Shown here piece after piece: positions 52,422-61,418 of a stretch of 64,000 nt of DNA. This stretch comes from Roseibium marinum (lineage in GTDB: Bacteria > Pseudomonadota > Alphaproteobacteria > Rhizobiales > Stappiaceae): positions 124,001 through 188,000 of the forward strand of contig NZ_PPCN01000007.1 of NCBI RefSeq assembly GCF_002906165.1, in the 5' to 3' direction. The notes beneath the pieces were generated by a model, which was given only the letters and a program-made list of their open reading frames with translations, was not told the origin of the DNA and did not search any database. A program made the translations under genes and the position numbers. The stretch's first letter is position 1. Each line of letters opens with the position of its first letter.

Positions 52422-53000
52422 TCAAGCGCCGCAAAACTGCTTTGATTTATCCGTCCAATGACCGAATCCTGAAGCAACCATATTCCTGATCACTGTGCAG
52501 ACGTAGCGCTTTTGTGCCGGATTATTGTTCGGGCCGGCATGATATCGGGCAACCGCCATGGTCCAGGAGCCCTGCCGGCTGCGCAGGTCTTTCAGGAAGC
52601 GGGCGGCATACTGCACGTTGGCCCGCGGTTCGAGCATGTGATCGACCGACCGGAACCGCTTTCCGTGATAATGATAGTTGATCTGCATGCAGCCGATATC
52701 GATCAGCTTCTTGCCATGCTTGCGCGCCTGGAGGAAGTCCTTCCTGGCGGCCAGCCGGCTGGGCGGGAAGACCGATTTCCCCTCGATGTTCAATGCATAG
52801 GGGTAAAGAGAGTTCCGCCGTCCGGTTTCTGTCAGCCCGACCGCGTAGAGCACGCCAAGCGGAACGTGGTATTTTTGCGCCGCCGCGATCATTTCCCGCT
52901 CGCAGACATTTTGCACTTCACCGGCAGCCGGAAGGCTGGCGGTCAAAACGCCGCTAAAGATAGATGCCGTCAGAAAGGCTGATGTCAGAAGTGTTTTCAT
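52422..53000 (-). CDS. Periplasmic lytic transglycosylase (SLT-like) of the flagellar cluster
   Basis: The product is 192 residues from the ATG at 53000, with GGAGGGAGCAGG upstream and the start of a signal peptide (MKTLLTSAFLTASIFSGVLTASLPAAG); the frame extends into fliK without sense. The SLT-like domain shows GVLYAVGLTETGRR (catalytic Glu) and IDIGCMQINYHYHG, and YHAGPN near the end. It probably opens peptidoglycan for rod passage, compensating for the muramidase-less FlgJ. It overlaps fliK by 47 bp and ends the fliF-to-fliK operon. Confidence 0.88.
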   Translation of the reverse strand: MKTLLTSAFLTASIFSGVLTASLPAAGEVQNVCEREMIAAAQKYHVPLGVLYAVGLTETGRRNSLYPYALNIEGKSVFPPSRLAARKDFLQARKHGKKLIDIGCMQINYHYHGKRFRSVDHMLEPRANVQYAARFLKDLRSRQGSWTMAVARYHAGPNNNPAQKRYVCTVIRNMVASGFGHWTDKSKQFCGA

Positions 53001-54294
53001 GACCTGCTCCCTCCGTAGTCTCGATGGCATTGGCCTCGTTGGACTGGAATGAACCCTCGGGATTGTTTCTGTCCGACCGGTTGTTCTGCTGTTCGGAACC
53101 GCCTCCATTGAAGGACTGGGCCTGACCTTCACCGGAACCGTTTTGCCCCGCTGCCGATTGGCCGTTCGCGGACGCACCGGTGTGCATGGCCGGACGGTCG
53201 TCGGCGGCTTGAACGGTAATCGCGTCCGCCTTCATACCGGTGACGCGCAGCATCTGATCGAGCAGTTGCCTGTCCTGTTTCAGAAGCTCGGCGGTCTGCG
53301 CCTTGCTGGCGACCAGCGTCACCTCGACGGTGTCGCCGACCATTCTGAGAGACACTTTCACGCTGCCGAGTTCATGTGGCGTAAGCTGGATATCCAGAGT
53401 TTTGAGCACCGGCCCTTCCGCCCTTGTGGAAAGACCCGTCTGCCGCGCGGCGGGGCCGGAAGGCATATCCTTCATGGCGGAAACGATCTGGTCTCCAACC
53501 TGCTGTACCGGCGAAAGGCGCAAGTTGGGCGCGAAATGGGTTTCCTGGCGCAATATCTTGACCGTGCCCGCCGCGTCTTCCGGCAACATGGACCGCCCGG
53601 CGGACCTGCCGGACGCGCCGTCCGTGACGCGCTCCGGTTCGACACCGAACTGCGCGAAGAGCGAAGACGATCCAGTCTTTGCGCTGCCGTCTGTCTCGAC
53701 GGCCAGGCCAGTTTTTCCCTGTGCTCCCACGGAAGACTGACGCTGCCGAAGCACCTGATCTTGAGATCCGGGAGCGGCAGTCTGCCGATTTTGATCTGCC
53801 GGAATGGCGAGCACCGCAGTGATCGGTAAAGCGGTCGAAGCTTGCGCCGCGCTCTGCCCGGATCCTTTCGAATCCGGGTCGGCGGAACCCGGACCCCCGC
53901 CGGTCCGCGTCTCTGAACCTTCGCCGTCATTTGCCGGCTTCGACAGGATTTTCTGGGAAACCTGGCGCAAGGCGTCGGCAAGATTGCTTGTCGTGAAGGA
54001 GATGAAGGCGGATTTTCCGGTTTCGCCGCCTTCCGCTTTCGCGTCACCTTCCGCCTGCGGTTCAACGGTTTCTTGCGACACGTCCCCCTTGCCGTCCTCC
54101 GCCTGACCGTCCTGCGTCCCCGACTGTCCGCCACCGCCCGCGCCTACCGCATCTCCCTTTTTCATGCCCTGCATGAGGGAGTGAAATTCCGCCGCCGTCT
54201 CTTGAGCCGATTGGCCGCCGTCTGCGGCCCGGCCGTCCGCGGACTTGCCGGACTGCGGTGTAGAAGGCGTGAAAGCTTGCGTATTCAGACTCAT
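52954..54294 (-). CDS. fliK: Flagellar hook-length control protein FliK
   Basis: The 446-residue protein has a long, disordered, Gly/Ser/Ala/Gln-rich N-terminal ruler region (about 1-280). The compact C-terminal Flg_hook domain (about 300-385) reads LKTLDIQLTPHELGSVKVSLRMVGDTVEVTLVASKAQTAELLKQDRQLL, the specific FliK signature. A further disordered tail follows. It measures hook length and flips FlhB export specificity. It overlaps motC by 4 bp and the transglycosylase gene by 47 bp. Confidence 0.92.
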   Translation of the reverse strand: MSLNTQAFTPSTPQSGKSADGRAADGGQSAQETAAEFHSLMQGMKKGDAVGAGGGGQSGTQDGQAEDGKGDVSQETVEPQAEGDAKAEGGETGKSAFISFTTSNLADALRQVSQKILSKPANDGEGSETRTGGGPGSADPDSKGSGQSAAQASTALPITAVLAIPADQNRQTAAPGSQDQVLRQRQSSVGAQGKTGLAVETDGSAKTGSSSLFAQFGVEPERVTDGASGRSAGRSMLPEDAAGTVKILRQETHFAPNLRLSPVQQVGDQIVSAMKDMPSGPAARQTGLSTRAEGPVLKTLDIQLTPHELGSVKVSLRMVGDTVEVTLVASKAQTAELLKQDRQLLDQMLRVTGMKADAITVQAADDRPAMHTGASANGQSAAGQNGSGEGQAQSFNGGGSEQQNNRSDRNNPEGSFQSNEANAIETTEGAGHENTSDISLSDGIYL

Positions 54295-55514
54295 TTTTCT
54301 TCTCCCATAACTGCGAGAGACTTCTCTGTGCGGAGCAACAGCCGCTCCGCCACATCCATATCCGGCGTGAACCAGGACCGGTCCTCGGGATCGGCGATAT
54401 TGCTCGCCACGTTGAATTCTCCGATGACATTTTCCGGCGGCTCCGGGAAATGCCGCACGGAATTGAGAACCGTGTAGACCCCGTCGAGAAGTGCAAGATC
54501 CTCATAGGAAAGCGCGCTCTTGTCGATCGACCACAAAAGATCCCTGTTTTCCGAGATCATCTCAGGCTCCAGCCTGGTCGCTGCCGAATACACCTTGAGA
54601 ATCTCTCTTTCCCGGGTGCCTTCCACGGCCAGTATCAGAGCTTCTTCCGTCGATTTGCGCGCCACGTTCAAATGCCCGGCCAGCAGCGCCGAACGGGCGA
54701 GCCGCATGTAAAGGCCACGCCGGGAATCGGCGTCAAACTCATGCAGGACAGGCACGATCAGCGCGAACTTGTCTTCACTCTTGACAAATCCGAGCGTATC
54801 GATCGCCAGCGCAAAGCGCCTGCGGAAGTCACCGGCGTAAATCGAATTGCTGAAACGGCGCAGGTAGCGGGTGCTCAGGACCCGGAAATGGTCGACATCG
54901 CCCATGATTCCGGCGACGAAGACTTCCCGTCGAAGCGCCGCCTCCTCGACCAAAGTGCCGGGCATCAGCAGACTGGCAACCTGCAACAGTTCCATCGCCC
55001 GTGCCGGGTCGCTCCGGATGTAGGGCGCGGCCTTTACCAGCGCCACATGCCCGCCGAGACCGGAGGGAAGATCGAGCGGATCGATGTCCTCAAGCAGATC
55101 CAGCAAATCCTCTTCGCGCCCCTCGATATAGGCCAGCGAAGCTTCCATCAGCTTCCGGTCGACAACAGGAGCCGGGTCGAGCGACAGAAGATACCGCATG
55201 ACTTCCGGATGACCGCCGCTGAGGAGATGTATGACCGCCGCCCGCGCGTTGCGCGGGTCCTGCCAGACATCCGGCCGCATTTCGACAAACGTCACGTCCA
55301 TCTTGGTCAGAAGGGACCTTTGGGCGATCATGGCGTGGCTGTTGCCCTGGGCAACCTGCTCCTGCAGGGATTGCAGCGACCTGACGAGCTCATAGGGAAG
55401 AGGTCCGCTGCCAACATCCTGCGATCGCGCCACGGCAATAGAACCGGCAAGGAGCAGCCCTGCAAGGACGATACGGAAAATTCCCGTTTTCAGCTGCGGC
55501 TTGATGCCCATCAT
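54291..55514 (-). CDS. motC: Periplasmic motility protein MotC
   Basis: A 407-residue exported protein with signal peptide (about 10-31, TGIFRIVLAGLLLAGSIAVARS) and helical repeat-like architecture (LPYELVRSLQSLQEQVAQGNSHAM, AVIHLLSGGHPEVMRYLLSLDP, MELLQVASLLMPGTLVEEAALRREVFVAG). It matches MotC of Sinorhizobium, which binds the MotB periplasmic domain to unlock the stator. It overlaps both motB and fliK by 4 bp. Confidence 0.93.
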   Translation of the reverse strand: MMGIKPQLKTGIFRIVLAGLLLAGSIAVARSQDVGSGPLPYELVRSLQSLQEQVAQGNSHAMIAQRSLLTKMDVTFVEMRPDVWQDPRNARAAVIHLLSGGHPEVMRYLLSLDPAPVVDRKLMEASLAYIEGREEDLLDLLEDIDPLDLPSGLGGHVALVKAAPYIRSDPARAMELLQVASLLMPGTLVEEAALRREVFVAGIMGDVDHFRVLSTRYLRRFSNSIYAGDFRRRFALAIDTLGFVKSEDKFALIVPVLHEFDADSRRGLYMRLARSALLAGHLNVARKSTEEALILAVEGTREREILKVYSAATRLEPEMISENRDLLWSIDKSALSYEDLALLDGVYTVLNSVRHFPEPPENVIGEFNVASNIADPEDRSWFTPDMDVAERLLLRTEKSLAVMGEEK

Positions 55515-57013
55515 TCGCCTCCCTCCAGAAGATAGATCTCAATCCGGCGGTTTGCCGCCGCGAAAGGATCTTGCGAATTTTTCAAATGACGGTCGGCATA
55601 ACCTTCCACCCGGTCGAAACGATCCTTGGCCACGCCGCCGCGCGTGAGCATATAGAGCGCCATATGGGCCCTGGCCGAAGACAGCCGCCAATTGTCATAG
55701 GTCTTGCTGCGGAAGGGTCTTGCGTCGGTGTGGCCCTTGATGACGATCTGACCGGGCATGTCCGCAATGACCTTGCCGATCCGTTCCAGCAACTTCACCA
55801 GTTCCGGTCGTGGTTCCGCCGAACCTATGGCGAACATGCCGAAGTTCTGGTCGTCCGTCAGGCTGATCAATGCCCCCTCGCCTTCGCGTATGATGGTGAT
55901 CTGAGCGGCGGTTTCTTCCAGAACAGTGCCTTTCGTCGCTTCAAGGACCTGAGACAAACGAGCGACAAGAATTTCAACTTTCGACAGGCCATCGACGATT
56001 TCGGTCCCGGTATCCTCGTCCTGTGTGCCTGTGCTGACCTGAGCACTCAGCCGCGAGGCATTTTGCAGCGACAGCCCGGTCACATGAGCGATAACCGGAT
56101 CCATTTTCTTGAAGGGATCGGCGCGAGGGCCTGCGCCCAGTTCGGCAAAGACGTCCGGGCCGCTTCCCGAAGCATGCTGCAGATCGCCGCTCGAGGCCAC
56201 GGCTCCCCCCATCTGTGCCGCCACCGGCCCATCCGGCGCTCCGGAAAGCTCTTCATCAAACGGTCCACCGAAGGCATGGAGACCTTCAAACTGAACTTCC
56301 CCTGCCCCCGATCCGCTGTTGGTATTCTGGCGAATTTCTTCCTTCCGGTCCTGCGCGCGCAACAGCGGGTCGGCGCCATCGACGCCCCGTCCGGGTCGGA
56401 ATTGCCAATAAAGGGGATCGAATGGATCGCGATACGCCTGCCCGCCCTGGACACCCTCATGTTTTTCCAGACCTGAGCCGATGCCCAACGGATTGGCTTC
56501 GAGAGTGTCCACGACACGGATTTTTTCAGACAAGGTATCCAGCACCGCGTAAGGGTCGGAAAACAGGACAGTTTCGGAATGAGCCTGCGCGAATTGGCCA
56601 CTGATGGCATTGCCGCCCTGGGCCTGGATTTCTTCCACTTCAATGGCCTTGTGGCCGGTTTTCAGCCCGTCGCCGAAATTCGGATCCTGATCGACAGGCT
56701 CTTCCGAGCCGCCGAGCTTGCCGCTGAACGGTTTCGTTCCGTCGTTGCTTGTTTCACCATCGACCAGCGGGTCGTTCAACCCCTTGCGGTTCGGCGCCGT
56801 CGACGCGAGTTTGACTGGGTTGAAATACTGGGCGACACCCTTGCGCACACTTTCATCCGTGACATTTATCAGCCACATAACCAGAAAGAATGCCATCAGC
56901 GCGGTCATGAAATCCGCATAGGCGATCTTCCAGACGCCATGCATATGGGTCTCTTCGTCCCAGCTGTACTTACGCCGGACAATGACAATTTCGTTCGGGA
57001 CACCATCCAGCAT
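55511..57013 (-). CDS. motB: Flagellar motor stator protein MotB
   Basis: A 500-residue stator subunit. The single TM helix near the N-terminus carries the proton-binding Asp34 (HGVWKIAYADFMTALMAFFLVMWLIN). The C-terminal OmpA-like peptidoglycan-binding domain starts around residue 370, with IVIKGHTDARPF and NWRLSSARA. Between them lies a long, charged, low-complexity insert of roughly 300 residues, much larger than in enteric MotB (about 308 residues in total). That region is the docking platform for MotC in rhizobia. It overlaps motC (4 bp) and the fliH-like gene (1 bp). Confidence 0.96.
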   Translation of the reverse strand: MLDGVPNEIVIVRRKYSWDEETHMHGVWKIAYADFMTALMAFFLVMWLINVTDESVRKGVAQYFNPVKLASTAPNRKGLNDPLVDGETSNDGTKPFSGKLGGSEEPVDQDPNFGDGLKTGHKAIEVEEIQAQGGNAISGQFAQAHSETVLFSDPYAVLDTLSEKIRVVDTLEANPLGIGSGLEKHEGVQGGQAYRDPFDPLYWQFRPGRGVDGADPLLRAQDRKEEIRQNTNSGSGAGEVQFEGLHAFGGPFDEELSGAPDGPVAAQMGGAVASSGDLQHASGSGPDVFAELGAGPRADPFKKMDPVIAHVTGLSLQNASRLSAQVSTGTQDEDTGTEIVDGLSKVEILVARLSQVLEATKGTVLEETAAQITIIREGEGALISLTDDQNFGMFAIGSAEPRPELVKLLERIGKVIADMPGQIVIKGHTDARPFRSKTYDNWRLSSARAHMALYMLTRGGVAKDRFDRVEGYADRHLKNSQDPFAAANRRIEIYLLEGGE

Positions 57014-57651
57014 CAGTCAGCCTCCTTCCGCAAAATCTCAAGCTGACCGAGCCATTGTTCCAACCGGGTTTCGATCGTGGTTTCGTCGAACAACGCGACA
57101 AGCTCAACCTGGTCGGCGACCTGAACCTCGATCCGCTCGCGAAGGTCCGGCAGTTGTGCCATGACCTGTCCGGTCAGGCTATCCGGACCGCGAAGACGGA
57201 TCAGTTTGCCGTCACTCTCCTGGGTCAGTTGCCTCAAATGCCCGGCGAATGCCGTCACGAGCTGCTCGGTGATCCGTTCGTTCAAAAACGGCTGAAGCAG
57301 TTTGGCCAGAGAATAGGCGATCCGTTGCTCCATCACGTCGAGAAAGCCTTCTATTGCCGCGCTGACATTGGCTGACTCCCGCATGTCGAACCGGGTTTTC
57401 TCGTCTTCCAGCGCTTTGGCGTGCCCCTCTCGTTCGTTCTCCAGAAGCGATCCGTAATGCGCGTGCATGCGCGCCTCGCCTTCGGCCAGGCCGCGTTCAT
57501 ATTCCGCTTGCCGGCGCTCCTCCTCGCTCGGTTCGGGAGCTTGCTCGTCCTCGGGTTCGAGCACATCGACCAGTGCCGGGTCATACGCACCGTACGATTT
57601 GAATTTCGGCACCGTGATAACCGGAATGTGGGAAGCTGCGGACATCGTCAT
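57013..57651 (-). CDS. FliH-like flagellar export ATPase regulator
   Basis: A 212-residue cytoplasmic protein. The middle is a charged coiled coil (SEEERRQAEYERGLAEGEARMHAHYGSLLENEREGHAKALEDEKTRFD) with a YxxGxxxGE spacing reminiscent of the FliH GxxxG region. The C-terminal part resembles V-type ATPase E/FliH domains (FLNERITEQLVTAFAGHLRQL, IEVQVADQVELVALFDETTIETRLEQWLGQLE). Its position between fliF and motB and the absence of another FliH support this call, although sequence similarity by eye is modest. Confidence 0.75.
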   Translation of the reverse strand: MTMSAASHIPVITVPKFKSYGAYDPALVDVLEPEDEQAPEPSEEERRQAEYERGLAEGEARMHAHYGSLLENEREGHAKALEDEKTRFDMRESANVSAAIEGFLDVMEQRIAYSLAKLLQPFLNERITEQLVTAFAGHLRQLTQESDGKLIRLRGPDSLTGQVMAQLPDLRERIEVQVADQVELVALFDETTIETRLEQWLGQLEILRKEAD

Positions 57652-59297
57652 TAGACACGCTCCGATTCATAGAGCCACTGGCGCAGGATCGCGGCGGATT
57701 GTTCCTCGTTGAACTCCAGCAGCGATTCCAGTTTCCGGAGGGCGGACTGATTGCGTTTGCTGTTCAGATCCTGAATCAGGTCGGAATGGTCCGGTGGAAC
57801 AAGAAACGCGTGTTCGCCGTCGGGATCTTCAAAATGTCCATCGACCCCTTCCTGGGCCATGCCCAGTTCGGCCATTTCAACCTGCGGACCGGAAATCTGC
57901 GGTACGAGGGCGGAGACGGCCGGGCGCAATCCGAACCAGATCACGAGCATCGACACGGTCAGAATGGCCAGGGCATTGATGATGTTGCCGGACTGGCGCA
58001 GCAGATATTCCGTGATGCTTATCGGCGGTATCGGTTCCATGGCATGCCCGCCATCGACAAAATCGACCATGGCCACCTTCACGTTGTCGCCGCGGGTCTT
58101 CTCAATGCCGGCCGACGACGCCACAAGGCCTTCGATTTCCAGCAATTGTTCGGCGATCTGGGACTGGGTCGGCTCTCCTCCGAGAGACTGGACAAGCCGG
58201 GACCTGTCGACCAGGACGGCGATGGAAAGCCGGTCGACGCGATAGCCGTCCTGGGATGTTTCGATCCGTTTGGAGGAAATCTCGTAATTGACCGTTTCTT
58301 CCCGGCGTTCGTTTTCTTCCGTTGACTTTTCTCCGTTTTCGGCCGCGACATTTTCTTCCGGCAGGTTCTGCTCGACCGTCGTCGGCGAACTGACGCTGGA
58401 ATTTTGCGCGTTCTCGTTTTCCCGTATGGTTCTGATGGACCGTTCGGTACGCGAATCCGGATCGAAAATAGTCTCGGCAATCGTCTTGCGGTCGGTGTTA
58501 AGCTCGGCGGCGACGCTGACCTGAAAATTGTCCAGGCCGAGATAAGGCGCCAGGGTCTTGCGAATATTCTCCTGGATCCTGCTGCTGACCGCAGTCTCAA
58601 GACTGGCCATCTGCCCGGCTGAAGCCTTGGTTGGATCGTTGCCCGCCGCCAGAATGCCTCCGGTCGTATCCAGAACGGTGACCTTGTTGGCCTCCATGCC
58701 AGGAACACCGGCGGCAACCAGATGACGGATCGCGTCGGCGGTGCGAACATCGTCAGGCACATCGGAACGGATCACGACAGAGGCTGAGGGGGGCTGATGG
58801 TCCCGGCGGAAGGAGCCTTTTGCCGGCAGGACGATATGGACGCGCGCGGCCCGGATCCCCTTCATGAGCTGAATGGTCCGTGCGAGCTCCCCTTCCAGGG
58901 CGCGTACTCTGGTGACTTCCTGCATGAAGGAGGTCAGGCCGAGGGACCCCAGCTCGTCGAAAAGCTCGTAGCCGGAATTCGCGCCCCGAGGCAGACCTTT
59001 TTCCGCGAGCAGCATGCGGGCCTTGGCCGTCTGCGCGTGAGAGACCATGACCGAGCCACCGTCCGACGTGATGTCGAATGGTATGCCCGCATCTCTCAGG
59101 GCGGAGCCGATACGGGTTACATCCTCACCTTCAAGACCGGTATAAAGAACGGTCTGTTCCGGGCGGCTAAGATAATAGGCGCCAGCCCCGACGGTGGCGA
59201 TCGTGGCGAGTCCGATCAGGGCGAGCGCGACCAGTCTGCGCAGCCCCAGTTCCATCAGATTTGCCCACAGTTTTTCAGCTTGTTCGCGGCCCGGCAT
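57651..59297 (-). CDS. fliF: Flagellar MS-ring protein FliF
   Basis: A 548-residue protein: N-terminal TM (about 19-43, LRRLVALALIGLATIATVGAGAYYLS), ring-building YscJ/FliF domain (QTVLYTGLEGEDVTRIGSALRDAGIPFDI, ARVHIVLPAKGSF), a variable region rich in Glu/Asn, a second TM (about 440-460, NIINALAILTVSMLVIWFGL) and a C-terminal FliG-binding tail. It nucleates basal-body assembly in the inner membrane. AAGGGG lies six bases before the ATG. It heads the fliF-fliH-motB-motC-fliK-transglycosylase operon, 86 bp after the flagellin terminator. Confidence 0.96.
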   Translation of the reverse strand: MPGREQAEKLWANLMELGLRRLVALALIGLATIATVGAGAYYLSRPEQTVLYTGLEGEDVTRIGSALRDAGIPFDITSDGGSVMVSHAQTAKARMLLAEKGLPRGANSGYELFDELGSLGLTSFMQEVTRVRALEGELARTIQLMKGIRAARVHIVLPAKGSFRRDHQPPSASVVIRSDVPDDVRTADAIRHLVAAGVPGMEANKVTVLDTTGGILAAGNDPTKASAGQMASLETAVSSRIQENIRKTLAPYLGLDNFQVSVAAELNTDRKTIAETIFDPDSRTERSIRTIRENENAQNSSVSSPTTVEQNLPEENVAAENGEKSTEENERREETVNYEISSKRIETSQDGYRVDRLSIAVLVDRSRLVQSLGGEPTQSQIAEQLLEIEGLVASSAGIEKTRGDNVKVAMVDFVDGGHAMEPIPPISITEYLLRQSGNIINALAILTVSMLVIWFGLRPAVSALVPQISGPQVEMAELGMAQEGVDGHFEDPDGEHAFLVPPDHSDLIQDLNSKRNQSALRKLESLLEFNEEQSAAILRQWLYESERV

Positions 59298-59383
59298 GCA
59301 GAACCCCTTGATGCACGTTCGTGTCTGTTCGCGTCACTATGGGAATTGGAGCTTGTGCGAGCCTGTCATGAACGGCGGCGCAC

Positions 59384-59414
59384 AAAAAAAGACCGCGCCC
59401 CTGAGGGCGCGGTC
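59384..59414 (-). terminator. Rho-independent terminator of the flagellin gene
   Basis: GACCGCGCCC and GGGCGCGGTC (59391-59400, 59405-59414) form a perfect 10-bp stem with a CTGA loop. On the minus strand seven T follow. It is typical for a highly expressed monocistronic flagellin gene. Confidence 0.88.
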
Positions 59415-59439
59415 CTCTTTTCCATCAGATCCGGGTGGA

Positions 59440-60360
59440 TTAACGGAACAGGGACAGGATGTTCTGGCTGCCCTGGTTTGCGATCGACAGTGCCTGAATA
59501 CCGAGCTGCTGCTGGGTCTGCAGAGCCTGGAGGCGGGTCGATTCCTTGTTCATGTCGGCATCGACAAGCTGACCGACGCCACGGTCGATGGCATCACGCA
59601 GAGCAGACACGAAGTCTGTCTGGAGATCGACACGGCTTTTGATGGAACCGAGCAGCGTTGCGGAGTCGGTGATTTCACCCAGAGCCGCGTCAATGCCGTC
59701 TACCAGAGCATCGATACTTGCCGTATCGGCGTCTGTCACCGCGGACAGATCGAAGTCAGCGATACCACCGGCACCGGTGACGTTAGCCAGACCACCGAAA
59801 CCACGGTCCTGATCGAGGATACCAGTCGTGCCGGCAGCCGTATCATAGAGCTGAGTGGCGGTGATATCGACGGTCGTAACCTGGATCTGGATCGCGCCAC
59901 CGGAGCGAGTGAAGGAGCTGACGATGTCCTTGGACGTAACGGCGGTCACGTCACTTGCAAGCCAGTTTTCACCGTTGAACACAGCCGAGTCAGCAGTCGA
60001 ACGCAGCTGGTTCTGCAGTTCGGTGATGTCCGACTGGATCTTGCCGCGGTCAACGCCAGGAGTACGGGCGGCAACGACCTTGGCCTTGATCTCGTTCATG
60101 ACATCGACGGTGCTGTCCATTGCAGTGTACATGACGTCGACCGTAGCTGCACCAAGACCAAGAGAATCTTCAACGGCGCCAAGAGCCATGTTGTCGGAAC
60201 GCATGGTGGTTGCGATGGACCAGTAGGCGGCGTTGTCTTCCGCACCGGCCACACGATAACCGGTAGAGATGCGGTTCTGCGTCTCTGCCAGGTTTGCGCT
60301 GGTGTGCCGCAGAGTCTGCAGCGCGGTCATTGCGGAAGCGTTTGTCAACAAGCTAGACAT
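59440..60360 (-). CDS. Flagellin
   Basis: A 306-residue filament subunit. Conserved N-terminal D0/D1 (SLLTNASAMTALQTLRHTSANLAETQNRISTGYRVAGAEDNAAYWSIATTMRSD) and C-terminal D1/D0 (LGSIKSRVDLQTDFVSALRDAIDRGVGQLVDADMNKESTRLQALQTQQQLGIQALSIANQGSQNILSLFR) enclose a short variable core, the size usual for rhizobial FlaA-type proteins. It is the only flagellin in the window. AAAGGGA precedes the ATG by 8 bases. The gene is monocistronic, with a strong terminator and an unusual set of inverted repeats upstream. Confidence 0.97.
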   Translation of the reverse strand: MSSLLTNASAMTALQTLRHTSANLAETQNRISTGYRVAGAEDNAAYWSIATTMRSDNMALGAVEDSLGLGAATVDVMYTAMDSTVDVMNEIKAKVVAARTPGVDRGKIQSDITELQNQLRSTADSAVFNGENWLASDVTAVTSKDIVSSFTRSGGAIQIQVTTVDITATQLYDTAAGTTGILDQDRGFGGLANVTGAGGIADFDLSAVTDADTASIDALVDGIDAALGEITDSATLLGSIKSRVDLQTDFVSALRDAIDRGVGQLVDADMNKESTRLQALQTQQQLGIQALSIANQGSQNILSLFR

Positions 60361-60450
60361 GATATGTCCCTTTCAATGTTTCAGTAGAAACTGGAATTGT
60401 TTTGGGACATGCCGGGCTGGTACCGGCACAGCAGGAGCAGCGTCATGCTT

Positions 60451-60509
60451 TTGGACCCTCAAGCGAGTGCGGTCCAACCTGCTGTAAGTTGGACACTAGC
60501 GGCCCAACC
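60451..60509. promoter_or_regulatory. Cluster of alternating inverted half-sites upstream of flagellin
   Basis: Half-sites TTGGAC (60451), GTCCAA (60472), TTGGAC (60489) and GCCCAA (60502) alternate in orientation. The inner pair is a 7-bp perfect dyad, GTCCAAC/GTTGGAC. GCGGTCCAACC (60469-60479) recurs as GCGGCCCAACC (60499-60509). The cluster lies 91-149 bp upstream of the flagellin ATG, so it could be an upstream activator site or a structured mRNA leader. Confidence 0.5.
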
Positions 60510-60621
60510 TTGCGCGAAGCTTACGCCTATTCGGTCAATTTGAAATATTCCGCATTTTCCAGCGAGGGCCGCCAGCGAAATCATCCGACAAGGTCGCGAG
60601 GATTAAGATCGCACACGATAC

Positions 60622-60644
60622 AAAAACGGAGCCAACCGGCTCCG
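60622..60644 (-). terminator. Terminator of the motE-flgH-fliL-fliP operon
   Basis: CGGAGCC (60627-60633) and GGCTCCG (60638-60644) form a 7-bp stem with a 4-base loop. On the minus strand five T follow. It is about 30 bp past the fliP stop. Confidence 0.72.
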
Positions 60645-60674
60645 CTCTGTTCTCAGGCTACAGGGATAATTTCT

Positions 60675-61418
60675 TCAGAAAAAAGATCGTACCAGGCTAC
60701 CCACCAGAAGGTTCCAGCCATCGATCAGGACAAAGAACAAGGCCTTGAAGGGCAAGGATATAACCGTCGGCGGCAGCATCATCATGCCCATGGACATGGT
60801 AATCGTGGCCACGATCATATCGATCACGAGGAAAGGCAGCGCGATGAGAAAGCCTATTTCGAAACCGCGCCGCAGCTCCGATATCATGAAGGCTGGAATG
60901 AGCACCCGCAATTCGACCTCTTCGGCCGTTTGGGCTTCATTTTCGGTCACCCTGCCTGCGGCAAGGTCGTCGAACAGAACCAGGTCCTCTTCCCGCACCT
61001 GTTCGAGCATGAATTCCCGGAAAGGCGTCGTGACGCGCACATAGGCAACCTCCTCGGAAATCTCATTGTTCATCAATGGCTGAATGCCGTCTTCCCAGGC
61101 CTTGTCGAAGGTCGGCGCCATGACGTAGAAAGTCATGAAAAGCGCAAGGGAAATCAGGATGAGGTTGCCGGGCGTCGTCTGCAGACCGATGCCCGAGCGC
61201 AGGAACGAAAAGGCGATCACGAACCGGGTGAAACTGGTGACCATGATCAGGATGCCCGGTGCAAGCGAAAGCACCGTCAGAAGAGCGATCGCCTGAATGA
61301 TCCGGCCGCTCGCGCTGCCTTCGCCAGCCGGCAGCAACGCCGACAGGTCAGGTACCTGAGCAGCCGCCTGGCCGGTCAGCACAAACAGCGCGGCGGCGGA
61401 AACCAGAAGCCGGATCAT
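60675..61418 (-). CDS. fliP: Flagellar biosynthetic protein FliP
   Basis: A 247-residue export-gate protein with a cleavable signal peptide (MIRLLVSAAALFVLTGQAAAQ). The FliP signatures are LSLAPGILIMVTSFTRFVIAFSFLRSGIGLQTTPGN and PFLVIDMIVATITMSMGMMMLPP. It assembles with FliQ and FliR into the gate. It overlaps fliL by 4 bp and is last in its operon. The gate genes fliP, fliQ and fliR therefore lie in three separate transcription units. Confidence 0.97.
   Translation of the reverse strand: MIRLLVSAAALFVLTGQAAAQVPDLSALLPAGEGSASGRIIQAIALLTVLSLAPGILIMVTSFTRFVIAFSFLRSGIGLQTTPGNLILISLALFMTFYVMAPTFDKAWEDGIQPLMNNEISEEVAYVRVTTPFREFMLEQVREEDLVLFDDLAAGRVTENEAQTAEEVELRVLIPAFMISELRRGFEIGFLIALPFLVIDMIVATITMSMGMMMLPPTVISLPFKALFFVLIDGWNLLVGSLVRSFF

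Larger units (their letters stand above)
60361..60674. other. Flagellin promoter/leader region and fliP 3' end
   Basis: The 314 bp region has no ORF worth keeping. It contains the flagellin leader with AAAGGGA, alternating TTGGAC/GTCCAA repeats at 60451-60509, and the terminator of the motE-to-fliP operon at 60622-60644. I could not assign -35/-10 boxes with confidence. Confidence 0.55.

Noticed and set aside
54450..55535. 361-residue plus-strand ORF opposite motC
   Set aside because: It is antisense to motC, with no start signal or domain.
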